Shown piece after piece: positions 18,541 through 27,052 of a DNA stretch of 64,000 nucleotides (positions are counted from its first letter, which is position 1; each line of letters opens with the position of its first letter). The notes beneath the pieces are model-generated. The model was not told the DNA's origin, searched no databases, and worked only from the letters and a program-made list of their open reading frames with translations. The position numbers and the translations under genes are program-made. This DNA is from JAPOUP01 sp965201085 (lineage in GTDB: Bacteria; Pseudomonadota; Alphaproteobacteria; Rhodobacterales; Rhodobacteraceae). The stretch covers positions 310,001 through 374,000 of the forward strand of contig CBDAVS010000010.1 in assembly GCA_965201085.1 (NCBI GenBank). The letters run 5' to 3'.

Positions 18541-18623
18541 GCCTGATTCCTTTCTTGGGCATCATTGTATATGCCGCTTATAAGGCAGTCAACAGAAAAT
18601 GGGCACTAACGTATATAATCCCC

Positions 18624-18631
18624 CAAAGTTG
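18624..18631. repeat. 8-bp target duplication, right (CAAAGTTG)
   Basis: Exact copy of the left duplication at 15862-15869. It fixes the right boundary of transposon A at 18623. Confidence 0.92.
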
Positions 18632-19062
18632 TGCAAACCAAAAATCTGTAGAACTATGAGACGATTTGGCTTAATTTGTCAAGAAAATTTATTGCTCAAT
18701 ACCCAAAGAAAGCAGGCGAACCAGCTGATCCGCTGACGATAGCCGGAGGCTCGCTCCGGCCTGGTTCGTGTGGACTGTAAACGTGCGATCCGGTTGTCTT
18801 TGTCACGACATCCCATCGCCAAACCTGTTTTAGCGCCATCGCGTCGGATTAGGGACAGCCGGCAGGGTCGGTACGGAAAGGATGGCATCCCGAGTCCACG
18901 GAATATTTACGCATCCCGTTTCCGACGGGTTGTACCACGGTGTCCGGTTCGGACAGACCAAGGGTCCAGAGTCCTTCCCGATGACAAATCCTAATGGATC
19001 AACGGAGATAAAAACGGGACAGTTCCAGCCGGGGAATGTAAACCACTGCCATAGGCATCCGC
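18632..19062. other. Gene-free stretch downstream of the epimerase gene
   Basis: About 430 bases with no recognisable gene. The first 90 bases are AT-rich and, before the transposon inserted, were the upstream region of the MNT gene on the minus strand, so they may contain its promoter. No clear terminator for the epimerase operon was found. Confidence 0.4.
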
Positions 19063-19917
19063 TTAAGAAATCGCTATCCCCGCCTCCGATGCGCGGTCCT
19101 TTATGAACGGAAAGCCAACATCGATCACATCTTCAGGCCACTCGGCGACAGGGCGCCATACCGCGAGGCCGGAGGCTATTTCCGGTGCCAGATAAACGAA
19201 GCTTTCCAAGGCCATAACACCGTCATAACCGACTTCCTTCAGCCCCTCGAACGTGGCCCGCCAGTCAATTGTGCCGCGCCCAGGAACGCCCCTGTTCGAC
19301 TCGGACAGATGGACATAGCCCAGATGCTCGCCCGCATCGGCAAAGCCTTCCGCCATTCCAGCTTCCTCGATGTTCATATGATAGGTATCGAGATGAATGA
19401 ACACGTTGTCGGCCCCGACACGTTCGACGACAGCGGCGGTCTGGTGCGCTGTGTTTAGCAGATGGGTCTCGTAACGGTTGCAGGGCTCCACGCCCAGTTG
19501 CATGTTCAGACTCCGCGCCTTGCGGGCGACCTTCTCGACAAGTCGACACACGGCGTCGTGCTCGGCATCCGTAGGGGGTGCTTTTGTGGTCTTTCCGATG
19601 GTTCCATAGGTCACACCGGAGAGGCGTTCGGCCCCAGCTTTCCGCGCCACCTCCAACGTTAGTTCGAGATAGTCGACGGCTTCCTGCGTTCGGTGCAGGA
19701 CGTCCAGTTCCGCCGGTAGTCCGAGGGAGCAGATGATTTCAAGTCGGAGACGTTCGGCGAGCTCCCGTGTGCCAGCGGAGTCATAGCCGGTCGGGTCCAG
19801 CAGCGGCGTCTCGATCACGCTGACCCCATGTTCGAGAATTCCGGGCAGCAGGCTCCGTGCTTGGATCGGATTCCAGAGCGGCATGAAAGCCAGGGAATGC
19901 AGTCCAAGCCGTGGCAT
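19063..19917 (-). CDS. Ketose 3-epimerase / sugar phosphate isomerase-epimerase family (TIM barrel)
   Basis: A 284-residue cytoplasmic TIM-barrel protein of the AP endonuclease 2 fold, most like D-tagatose/D-psicose 3-epimerases. Metal and substrate residues visible in order: VEPCNRYETHLLNT (first Glu of the Mn site), HLDTYHMNIEE (Asp and His), HLSESNRGVPGRGTIDW (His and the substrate-phosphate-like loop), and ALESFVYL (last Glu). GGAAGAAG precedes the ATG. It is the last gene of an operon with a sugar ABC transporter and would interconvert the imported ketose. The exact sugar is not determinable from sequence. Confidence 0.85.
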   Translation of the reverse strand: MPRLGLHSLAFMPLWNPIQARSLLPGILEHGVSVIETPLLDPTGYDSAGTRELAERLRLEIICSLGLPAELDVLHRTQEAVDYLELTLEVARKAGAERLSGVTYGTIGKTTKAPPTDAEHDAVCRLVEKVARKARSLNMQLGVEPCNRYETHLLNTAHQTAAVVERVGADNVFIHLDTYHMNIEEAGMAEGFADAGEHLGYVHLSESNRGVPGRGTIDWRATFEGLKEVGYDGVMALESFVYLAPEIASGLAVWRPVAEWPEDVIDVGFPFIKDRASEAGIAIS

Positions 19918-19926
19918 ATCTTCTTC

Positions 19927-20670
19927 CTATCCGTGGGCGCCGACGATGTAGGAGACAACCTCCGCCATATCGGTCTCGTTACGTTTGAGGTCAGCGATTA
20001 CATTGCCGCGGCGCAGAACCATGATCCGTCCACAGGCTTCGAAGATGTCGTTTAGCCGGTGGCTGATAAGTATTGCCGCTATCCCGTCCTCTTTCATCTG
20101 GTGGATCAGTTTCAATACGCTTTCGACCTCGCGAACGGCAAGCGCTGCCGTCGGCTCGTCCATGATCACAAGTTTGGGCCTGAACGTCAAAGCACGGGCG
20201 ATGGCGATGGTCTGCTGCTGCCCGCCCGATAGCATGCCGACGGGAATGTCAATTCCGGGAACATGCACGCCAAGGCTGTCAAGCATTTTTTGGGCTTCCG
20301 CGTCGATCCTCGATTTATCGACGAAGGAAGGAAATATTCCGAACAGACGCTTCGTCGGCTCCCGACCGAGAAAGATGTTGTTGGCGACATCCTGCTGTGG
20401 CGCCAGCGCAAGATCCTGATATATCATATCGATGCCGAACCCGCGACGCTCGCCCGGCTCGGAGCGGGTGATATCCCGTCCGTCAAACACCACTTTTCCC
20501 CGATCGACCGAATAGACACCGGTGATCGCTTTCATCAGGGTTGATTTCCCGGCGCCGTTATCACCGACGAGACCGACCACTTCACCGGACGAAACGTTCA
20601 GGTTCACGCCGTGCAGAACCTGAACCGGGCCAAAGCTCTTTTCGACCCCGCTCAGTTCAAGGATGCTCAA
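19927..20670 (-). CDS. Sugar ABC transporter ATP-binding protein
   Basis: A 247-residue ATPase that powers import by the adjacent permease. Walker A GDNGAGKST lies at residues 36-44, a Q-loop near IDMIYQDLALAPQ, the signature MLSGGQQQTIAIARAL, Walker B LVIMDEPTAAL and the switch His in ILISHRL. It has only one ABC domain, as in the smaller FrcA-type sugar importers, not the duplicated RbsA type. It starts inside the last four bases of the permease gene, so translation is coupled. The epimerase follows nine bases after its stop. Confidence 0.93.
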   Translation of the reverse strand: MSILELSGVEKSFGPVQVLHGVNLNVSSGEVVGLVGDNGAGKSTLMKAITGVYSVDRGKVVFDGRDITRSEPGERRGFGIDMIYQDLALAPQQDVANNIFLGREPTKRLFGIFPSFVDKSRIDAEAQKMLDSLGVHVPGIDIPVGMLSGGQQQTIAIARALTFRPKLVIMDEPTAALAVREVESVLKLIHQMKEDGIAAILISHRLNDIFEACGRIMVLRRGNVIADLKRNETDMAEVVSYIVGAHG

Positions 20671-21683
20671 TGCGCCTGTCTCCCTCTGCTTCGGACCCGG
20701 TCGAGCCAGACGGCGGCGATGAGCACCGCTCCGATCGCCATCTGCTGGTAATAGGCCTGTACGGCCATCAGGTTCAGACCGTTTTGCAGCACCCCCATGA
20801 TCAGGGCTCCAATCATTGTCCCGATGATCGAGCCGCGCCCCCCGAAGAGGTTCGTGCCTCCGATGATCGCCGCCGTTATCGCCAGAAGTTCATAGTTAAG
20901 GCCAGCGGTTGGGTCACCCGTGTTCACCCGCGCAGTGAAAATCAGTCCCGCTATTCCGGCCATAAGCCCCGAGATCGTGTAGAGCAGCATACGCTGGCGA
21001 CGGACATTTACGCCGGTGGCGCGGGCTGCGTTCTCGTTGTCGCCAAGAGCCAGTGTATGGTGGCCGAACGGGGTGTGCGCCAGAACGTAATGGGAGACGA
21101 GCGCGACCGCGATTAGGACAAATACAGGTGTCGGCACACCCCAGGGTCGGGCCTGTCCAAGGAACAGCACTTCATCCGGAAGCCCGTAGATGCCCCGGCC
21201 GCTGGAGATGATCAGTGCGAGGCCGCGGGCGATTCCGAGCATTCCAAGCGTTACGATGAACGCCGGTACCCGACCACGCGTTACGATGAATCCGTTCACG
21301 GCTCCGGCGGCCGCTCCGGCGGCGAGCGCGCCGATGATGGCGAAATACCACGGCCATTCGAGTGTTACGACAAGTGCCGCGCCCGAGACCGAAGCAAGCC
21401 CGAGAACCGATCCGAGCGAGAGGTCGATCCCGGCGGCGCTGATGACGAAAGTCGCGCCGATCGCCAGGATTCCAAAGGTTGCCGTGGCGAGAATGATGTT
21501 GAAGAAGTTGTTGGCGGTCAGGAAGACCCGGACGCCGCTTCCTGTCGTCGGTGAAAACAGAGCCATTATCACGATGAGCCCCGCAAGCACGGCAAGCGAC
21601 TCGACCCGGATATGGGTACGTTCAAGTAGTTTCAGCATGGAGTGATGTCCGGGGATGTTCGGGCCAGCCGATGGCTGGCCCAA
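20667..21683 (-). CDS. Sugar ABC transporter permease (RbsC/FrcC type)
   Basis: A 338-residue inner-membrane permease of the branched-chain/ribose superfamily. Numerous hydrophobic segments alternate from residue 28 onward. Family landmarks are SAAGIDLSLGSVLGLA (helix 3 region) and the cytoplasmic EAA-like loop with GDNENAARATGVNVRRQRM. It would form the homodimeric channel for the sugar bound by the periplasmic protein at 21693-22652. The binding-protein gene ends nine bases before its start. The first 14 residues (MGQPSAGPNIPGHH) may be an over-extended start; the Met of SMLKLLERTHI is a good alternative. Confidence 0.92.
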   Translation of the reverse strand: MGQPSAGPNIPGHHSMLKLLERTHIRVESLAVLAGLIVIMALFSPTTGSGVRVFLTANNFFNIILATATFGILAIGATFVISAAGIDLSLGSVLGLASVSGAALVVTLEWPWYFAIIGALAAGAAAGAVNGFIVTRGRVPAFIVTLGMLGIARGLALIISSGRGIYGLPDEVLFLGQARPWGVPTPVFVLIAVALVSHYVLAHTPFGHHTLALGDNENAARATGVNVRRQRMLLYTISGLMAGIAGLIFTARVNTGDPTAGLNYELLAITAAIIGGTNLFGGRGSIIGTMIGALIMGVLQNGLNLMAVQAYYQQMAIGAVLIAAVWLDRVRSRGRQAH

Positions 21684-21692
21684 GCGGCGGCG

Positions 21693-22652
21693 TTACTTCA
21701 CGAATTCGAGCATTGGCTCGGTGCCTGCATCGATCACGGCCTTGGTCAGCACCAGGGTCGGGACGTAGATCCAGTCACCTTCGGGAGGTGTTCCCTCTTT
21801 CATCGCTTTCACCATTTCGACAGCCTGCTTACCGACAAGGTAGGGAAGTTGGGCGACCGAGGCGTTCAGGCGCCCCGCGTTGATCGACTTAACCGCATCG
21901 GAATTGCCGTCGACGCCAATAACGGTCACCTGGTTTCCGAGACCGGCGGCGTATACGGTTTCCACGGCACCGAGCGCCATACCATCATTCGCGGCGAAGA
22001 TCGCGACCAGATCCGGGTTTGAGGTCAGTATGTCGTTGGTGATGTTCGCCGCCTTGCCGCGGTCCCAGTCGCCGGGCAGAGACGCGACGATTTCCAGGCC
22101 TGGCGCCAGTTCGTCAAGTCTGTTGGCAAAACCCTGAGCGCGCTTCTGGCCGGTGATGTTGCCCGACAAGCCTTCGATCACCAGGACCGGGCCGGCTGCA
22201 TCGGCACCCAACTGGCTGACCAGCCATTCCGCTCCCTGAGCGCCGGCGGCGACGTTGTCGGAGCCGATCGAAAAGGCGATTTCGACGCCGGCATCGGCGG
22301 CGATCACGTGGTCGAGGTTGCCGTCGAGGTCGACGACCGGAATCCCCATTTCATTTGCGCGTTTCAGGCAAGGCAGCAGGATCGTCGAGTTGATCGCGGC
22401 GGTGATCATCGCGTCGGGCTGGCGCTCGAGCATGGTGTTGCAGACGTTCAGCTGCGGTTCGGCCGCCTGATCGCTTTCAACCGCCTGCAGGTAGTATTCG
22501 ACCCCTGCCGCTTCGGCACCTTCGCGCACGCCGAGTTCCATCGCGCCCCAGAACGGGTTTGACAGGGTTTTCATAAGAACGCCATAGGTCTCCGCTTGGA
22601 CGGGGAGTGCGATCATGCCGATGATCGCCGTTGCGGTTAGTTTCTTGAGCAT
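21693..22652 (-). CDS. Periplasmic sugar-binding protein (RbsB-like)
   Basis: A 319-residue solute-binding protein. The N-terminus MLKKLTATAIIGMIALPVQA is a clear signal peptide, with cleavage expected after VQA before ETYGV. The mature part is a type 1 periplasmic fold: LMKTLSNPFWGAMELGVREG, then VVDLDGNLDHVIAADAGVEI, GPVLVIEGLSGNITGQKRAQG and AIFAANDGMALGAVE, all typical of ribose/allose/xylitol-type receptors. It is first in the operon and thus likely the most abundant product. The candidate LacI-type operator lies about 30 bases upstream of its start. Confidence 0.93.
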   Translation of the reverse strand: MLKKLTATAIIGMIALPVQAETYGVLMKTLSNPFWGAMELGVREGAEAAGVEYYLQAVESDQAAEPQLNVCNTMLERQPDAMITAAINSTILLPCLKRANEMGIPVVDLDGNLDHVIAADAGVEIAFSIGSDNVAAGAQGAEWLVSQLGADAAGPVLVIEGLSGNITGQKRAQGFANRLDELAPGLEIVASLPGDWDRGKAANITNDILTSNPDLVAIFAANDGMALGAVETVYAAGLGNQVTVIGVDGNSDAVKSINAGRLNASVAQLPYLVGKQAVEMVKAMKEGTPPEGDWIYVPTLVLTKAVIDAGTEPMLEFVK

Positions 22653-22683
22653 TGCTATTCTCCTATTCTGCGTGCCTGGTTTG

Positions 22684-22694
22684 GAAAGCGCTTC
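22684..22694. promoter_or_regulatory. Candidate LacI-family operator upstream of the sugar operon
   Basis: The near-palindrome GGAAAGCGCTTCT, with a central CG step, resembles LacI-family operators of sugar-uptake operons. It lies about 30 bases before the binding-protein ATG on the minus strand, where a repressor could block transcription. No LacI-type gene is present in the window, so the regulator would act from elsewhere or be lost. Confidence 0.5.
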
Positions 22695-23411
22695 TTATGG
22701 CGTTTCCTTTGGTTTGGCCTGGTGCGGTCACGCTACCACCATGCCATATTCCGGTTTGTTCTGTCCTCCCCGACACGGCGAACGGGTTGCGGCGGTGGGC
22801 TCCCGAGCGGTGTGTGTTCGCTGCGGTTCGGGTCCAGGGAGAACCGGGGAACGCGTCAACCAGCTGAACGGTTGCCGCGACCTTAGGATGGACAAATCGC
22901 ATCAACGCGCTGGCTTTGAAACTGACAGGCGCGATTTCGCTGCACATCGGCTCGTCCTGACATCCGCGGCCATTCATGTCGTTTGACATGCAAGCCGTAG
23001 ACAGTCCTCCAGGTCGATTGGCGTCGCGAACTGATGGCCAGACAGCATCGATCACTTTGGCATTAGCCACATGTCCCCCCGCTTCGTTGGTATGAAAATC
23101 ACCTTGAGGTGTAAATCGTTTTTTTGACGGGTAGGGCGTGATGATGGCCTCCGAGCATCGACAAGAGCATCATGATCGCCAGAACAGTCCTATAGTCCAG
23201 TGCTTTACGTTGAAGTCCCGTAGAGGACTGCGGATTCCGGCGATGTTCGAAAGCGTGTCTGTGACACCATTGCCACATTCATTGGACGGATCGGTTCGGA
23301 AGTTCCGAATGGAGTTTCGCGCAATCAGCCTGAAGTGGTTTCGAGGATTGTTTCAGCGCAACGGAACCCTTCTGGGCGCATGGAGAATGCAGCCTGAAAG
23401 GAACTGGACAT
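22695..23411. other. Upstream region of the sugar operon; no recognised gene
   Basis: About 700 bases. A minus-strand frame of 135 codons (22663-23070) exists but has no motif I recognise, and it overlaps the operon control region. I do not call it a gene. The remainder carries no obvious repeat or RNA. It may be decayed sequence. Confidence 0.4.
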
Positions 23412-23600
23412 ATGAGAAAGACTCATCTGACAACTACAGCGCCTTTAATGGGCGCGGGCGTGGCGGTTGCCGATGTCACGATAACCGGACATGCGGAAAT
23501 GGGCATCCCCGGTAGCAAGGACGAAAGCACTCGCTTTCATACCGATATTGACGTCACATTCACAATGAGCGGCGAGGCCCACGACGGCATCATGCTCATC
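23412..23600 (+). pseudogene. Outer-membrane porin, N-terminal remnant
   Basis: From 23412 the frame reads MRKTHLTTTAPLMGAGVAVA, a worn signal peptide, then DVTITGHAEMGIPGSKDES and FHTDIDVTFTMSGEA. This is the start of a Rhodobacterales porin (signal peptide, ADVTLSGxAEMG, FHTDIDVTFTMSGE). After about 60 codons the match ends, and the glycerate kinase gene occupies the opposite strand from 23599. The rest of the porin is gone. A second damaged porin of the same family lies at 40460-41674. Confidence 0.75.
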
Positions 23601-24879
23601 ATCCCCTGTCACGCAGAAACAACTGGATGTCTGCGACGTTGGTTCCGGTCGCACCGGTTACCAGCAAGTCGCCAGCGATTCGCAGGGCGTGATAGCTGTC
23701 GTTGTTATCAAGAAGCGAATTCGCGTTCTCCCCTGAATCCGCGATTCGCTGGGCCGTGTCGGAATCAACGATCCCCCCCGCAGCGTCGGTCGGACCGTCA
23801 CGCCCATCCGTTCCACCGGAAAGAAACACCCAGCGACCCATGATTCCATTCGCTGCCGCTGACACGTGCAGCGCAAGCTCCTGATTCCGACCACCCTTGC
23901 CGTCACCTTTGATATTGACCGTTGTTTCACCACCCCAGATCAGCAGTTGCCTTTCCAATGGCTGTGCCTTGAAGTGGTCTACAATCTCACGTGCCGCATC
24001 GCTGACATCGCCACACAGCCGATCGGTGATTATCATCGGTGACAATTCAGGAACCGCTGCCGCAACCGCCTCAAGACATTGCCGATTTGAACCTACGACG
24101 CTGTTTCTCAGCCTAGGCGGTATCGTTTTGGAATCGGCATCCTCCTTCTGGTTCAGATAAGTCCGAACGTTCTCGGGCATGTCGCACCATACGTCGCGAT
24201 CCTGAAGCAACCGAACGGCCTCGGGCGATGAGCCCAGCGGCGCAGCAGTGGGACCACTGGCGATGCATCTCGGGTCATCACCGATGACGTCCGATATAAT
24301 CAGCGTGCGAACGAATGCTGGAGATGCCAGTCGCGCCAACCCTCCGCCCTTGAGCTGCGAGAGTTGCTGACGGACAAGGTTGGTCTGGTAAATGTCAAAC
24401 CCGCGATCCAGCAGAATTTCGTTGACCTTAATTTTGTCGGCGAGGGGAATCTCACGCGGAGGCAACGGCAGCAGCGCTGAGCCACCACCCGAAATCAGGC
24501 ACAGCACAACGTCCCCGTCACCCGCCTCCAGAAGTCTGCGCTTAACCTCCTGTCCCGCCCGCAGCCCGCGTTCATCCGGGACCGGATGTCCGGCGGCAAC
24601 AACCCTGCAGCCAGGAACTTCGCGGAAATTTTCAGGGTTGGTGACAACGAAAGCCTTGAAGGGCGTGTCGTTGGGGATATGACGGAGCGCCTCCTCGGCC
24701 ATGGCACAGGCGGCTTTACCGATCCCGAACACGAAATAACGGCCTCGCGAAAGTTCACCCAACGGGTTCGCCGTCAGTTCGCGCCGTACGGCAAGGCATG
24801 GGTCCGCTGCCTCCACCGCGATCCTGAACAATGATCGGGCCAGGTTTCTCAGGTTCCGTTCCACCATTGTCGCTCGCAA
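23599..24879 (-). CDS. Glycerate 2-kinase (MOFRL family, GckA/TtuD type)
   Basis: A 426-residue kinase that phosphorylates D-glycerate to 2-phosphoglycerate in serine-cycle or hydroxypyruvate metabolism. The N-terminal domain shows VFGIGKAACAMAEEAL (residues 49-64), VVAAGHPVPDERGLRAGQ and CLISGGGSALLPLPP (nucleotide site). The C-terminal MOFRL domain contains LIWGGETTVNIKGDGKGGRN and VFLSGGTDGRDGPTDAAGGI, followed by the short end VTGATGTNVADIQLFL. It is full length. It abuts the porin remnant and stands alone between the sugar operon and groEL. The ORF has another Met two codons after the first (MRATMVERN), so the exact start is uncertain. Confidence 0.93.
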   Translation of the reverse strand: MRATMVERNLRNLARSLFRIAVEAADPCLAVRRELTANPLGELSRGRYFVFGIGKAACAMAEEALRHIPNDTPFKAFVVTNPENFREVPGCRVVAAGHPVPDERGLRAGQEVKRRLLEAGDGDVVLCLISGGGSALLPLPPREIPLADKIKVNEILLDRGFDIYQTNLVRQQLSQLKGGGLARLASPAFVRTLIISDVIGDDPRCIASGPTAAPLGSSPEAVRLLQDRDVWCDMPENVRTYLNQKEDADSKTIPPRLRNSVVGSNRQCLEAVAAAVPELSPMIITDRLCGDVSDAAREIVDHFKAQPLERQLLIWGGETTVNIKGDGKGGRNQELALHVSAAANGIMGRWVFLSGGTDGRDGPTDAAGGIVDSDTAQRIADSGENANSLLDNNDSYHALRIAGDLLVTGATGTNVADIQLFLRDRG

Positions 24880-25304
24880 CTCGCATGGCCATCCCTACCC
24901 ATTGCGATAACAAACCGAGGAATTTTCACAAGGCGTTCACACCCGACTTCCGCATCCACGCCTGTGTTTTTCGCGGACGATATAGCGCTTGTGTCGCTTG
25001 GTTTCTGAGACGTTTCAAACATATGAAGTTGCTGACCTGCATCGGTCGCGGAGGTGCTTATTCGGTGCGCCGTCTTTGACACCTGGGCGGGCCATGAGAC
25101 AAACGGGGTTCCGGCGTTTGAAGATCCACCATCACGCGTCAATTGGCGGAGCGTCGGTCGCGATGATCCACCGGTGACGCAGGCAGCGCATATGCCGCCG
25201 CCGCAGTCGCAGTCTCATCCTTGCCGCTCACGGAAGCGCGGTAATCTCTGGCCTAGATTGGTTCATTATACACGCATCACGTCGCCAGCCGATGGCACGA
25301 CCCC
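24880..25304. other. Intergenic region between glycerate kinase and groEL
   Basis: About 425 bases. No gene is recognised. It should contain the glycerate kinase promoter on the minus strand, but I cannot assign boxes. The groEL terminator follows at its right edge. Confidence 0.4.
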
Positions 25305-25336
25305 AACAAAAAGGGGCCGCTTTCGCGGCCCCTGTC
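25305..25336 (-). terminator. Rho-independent terminator of groESL
   Basis: On the minus strand, GGGGCCGC, loop GAAA, GCGGCCCC is followed by TTTTTGTTGG. An eight-base GC stem with a run of five T lies about 30 bases after the groEL stop. Confidence 0.9.
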
Positions 25337-25358
25337 GGCATTGGATTAAGCTGGCAGC

Positions 25359-27002
25359 TTACATCATGCCGCCCATATCCGGCATGCCGCCGCCGCCCAT
25401 GGCCGGGGCCGCATTCTTCGGTTCCGGCTTGTCGGCGACCATCGCCTCCGTGGTGATCAGAAGACCAGCGACCGAAGCGGCATCCTCAAGCGCGGTGCGT
25501 ACGACCTTGGCCGGATCGATGACACCGAAATTGAACATATCACCGTATTCCTCGGTCTGCGCGTTGAAGCCGAATGTGGAGTCATCGGTTTCACGGATCT
25601 TGCCCGCAACCACGGAGCCGTCCACGCCGGCATTCTCAGCGATCTGCCGCAAAGGCGCTTCCAGAGCACGGCGAACGATCGTGATGCCAGCGTTCTGATC
25701 GCTGTTCTCGCCCTTCATGCCCTCGAGCACTTTGGCTGCCTGGATCAACGATACGCCACCACCGATCACTATGCCTTCCTGAACGGCGGCTCTGGTCGAG
25801 TTCAGTGCGTCATCCACGCGATCCTTACGCTCCTTGACTTCGACCTCGGTCATACCGCCGACGCGGATAACCGCGACGCCACCTGCGAGTTTCGCGACGC
25901 GCTCCTGCAGCTTTTCACGATCATAGTCGCTTGACGTCTCTTCGATCTGCTGACGGATCTGGGCGACGCGGGCTTCGATCTCGGCTTTCTCACCCGCACC
26001 GTCCACGACAGTGGACTCGTCCTTGGTGATCGAGATGCGCTTGGCCGAGCCGAGCATGTCGATAGTGACGCTCTCAAGCTTCATTCCAAGGTCTTCGGAG
26101 ATGACCTGACCACCGGTCAGAATGGCGATGTCCTGCAGCATGGCCTTGCGGCGGTCGCCGAATCCAGGCGCCTTCACCGCGGCGATCTTCAGTCCGCCCC
26201 GCAGCTTGTTGACGACGAGCGTGGCCAAAGCCTCGCCTTCCACGTCTTCGGCAACGACCAGAAGCGGTTTGCCCGACTGGATCACCGTCTCGAGCAGCGG
26301 TACCATCGGTTGCAGCGAAGACAGTTTCTTCTCATGCAGAAGCACGAGAGCGTCTTCGAGTTCGGCGGTCATCTTGTCCGGATTGGTGACGAAGTAGGGC
26401 GAAAGGTAGCCCCGGTCGAACTGCATGCCCTCGACAACTTCGGTCTCGGTGTCGAGGCCCTTGTTTTCCTCGACGGTGATCACGCCGTCGTTGCCGACCT
26501 TCTGCATCGCGTCGGAAATCTGCTGACCGATTTCAGTCTCGCCGTTGGCCGAGATGGTTCCGACCTGCGCGACTTCGTCGCTCCCCTTCACCTCGCGGGA
26601 TGAAGACTTGATCTTTTCGATGCATGTCGCCACGGCGGCGTCGATGCCGCGCTTAAGGTCCATCGGGTTCATGCCTGCCGCGACCGACTTCATGCCTTCG
26701 CGCACGATGGCCTGGGCGAGCAGGGTCGCCGTGGTCGTGCCGTCTCCGGCCTCGTCATTGGTGCGGCTGGCCACTTCCCTGACCATCTGGGCACCCATGT
26801 TCTCGAACTTGTCCTCAAGTTCGATTTCCTTAGCCACGGTTACACCGTCCTTGGTGATACGCGGTGCGCCGAACGACTTGTCGAGGACAACGTTGCGACC
26901 CTTCGGGCCGAGCGTCACCCTGACGGCGTCGGCGAGAATGTTGACACCCTTCAACATGCGGTTGCGGGCATCCGTTTCGAATTTGACGTCCTTAGCAGCC
27001 AT
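25359..27002 (-). CDS. groEL: Chaperonin GroEL (Hsp60)
   Basis: A 547-residue ATP-dependent chaperonin that folds proteins in the double-ring GroEL/GroES chamber. The N-terminus AAKDVKFETDARNRMLKGVN, the ATP site VTLGPKGRNVVLDKSFGAP and GDGTTTATLLAQAIV (with the catalytic Asp region), and the C-terminal Gly/Met tail (MGGGGMPDMGGMM) are all present. It is full length without interruption. It follows groES after a 50-base gap and shares its CIRCE-controlled promoter. Only one copy is seen in the window. Confidence 0.99.
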   Translation of the reverse strand: MAAKDVKFETDARNRMLKGVNILADAVRVTLGPKGRNVVLDKSFGAPRITKDGVTVAKEIELEDKFENMGAQMVREVASRTNDEAGDGTTTATLLAQAIVREGMKSVAAGMNPMDLKRGIDAAVATCIEKIKSSSREVKGSDEVAQVGTISANGETEIGQQISDAMQKVGNDGVITVEENKGLDTETEVVEGMQFDRGYLSPYFVTNPDKMTAELEDALVLLHEKKLSSLQPMVPLLETVIQSGKPLLVVAEDVEGEALATLVVNKLRGGLKIAAVKAPGFGDRRKAMLQDIAILTGGQVISEDLGMKLESVTIDMLGSAKRISITKDESTVVDGAGEKAEIEARVAQIRQQIEETSSDYDREKLQERVAKLAGGVAVIRVGGMTEVEVKERKDRVDDALNSTRAAVQEGIVIGGGVSLIQAAKVLEGMKGENSDQNAGITIVRRALEAPLRQIAENAGVDGSVVAGKIRETDDSTFGFNAQTEEYGDMFNFGVIDPAKVVRTALEDAASVAGLLITTEAMVADKPEPKNAAPAMGGGGMPDMGGMM

Positions 27003-27052
27003 AATTCATTGCTCCTGGTTGTCTGGTTGATTCCGTTGGAAAGGGCTGCGGC

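Larger units (their letters stand above)
15870..18623 (-). mobile_element. IS1595-family transposon A with methyltransferase-HNH cargo
   Basis: A 2754-base element whose inverted ends read GGGGATTATATACGGTAGTG on the left and, reverse-complemented, GGGGATTATATACGTTAGTG on the right (one mismatch over about 25 bases). It is bordered by the exact duplication CAAAGTTG. All genes run on the minus strand in the order transposase, DNA methyltransferase-HNH fusion (broken), small basic protein. The same order recurs in the transposon at 48522-51360. A small hairpin with T-run (GCCCATCCGGGCTTTT, 15889-15904) lies just inside the left end and would stop transcripts entering from the left. Confidence 0.93.

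Noticed and set aside
22663..23070. 135-codon minus-strand ORF upstream of the sugar operon
   Set aside because: No motif, no ribosome site, and it overlaps the expected promoter and operator region.
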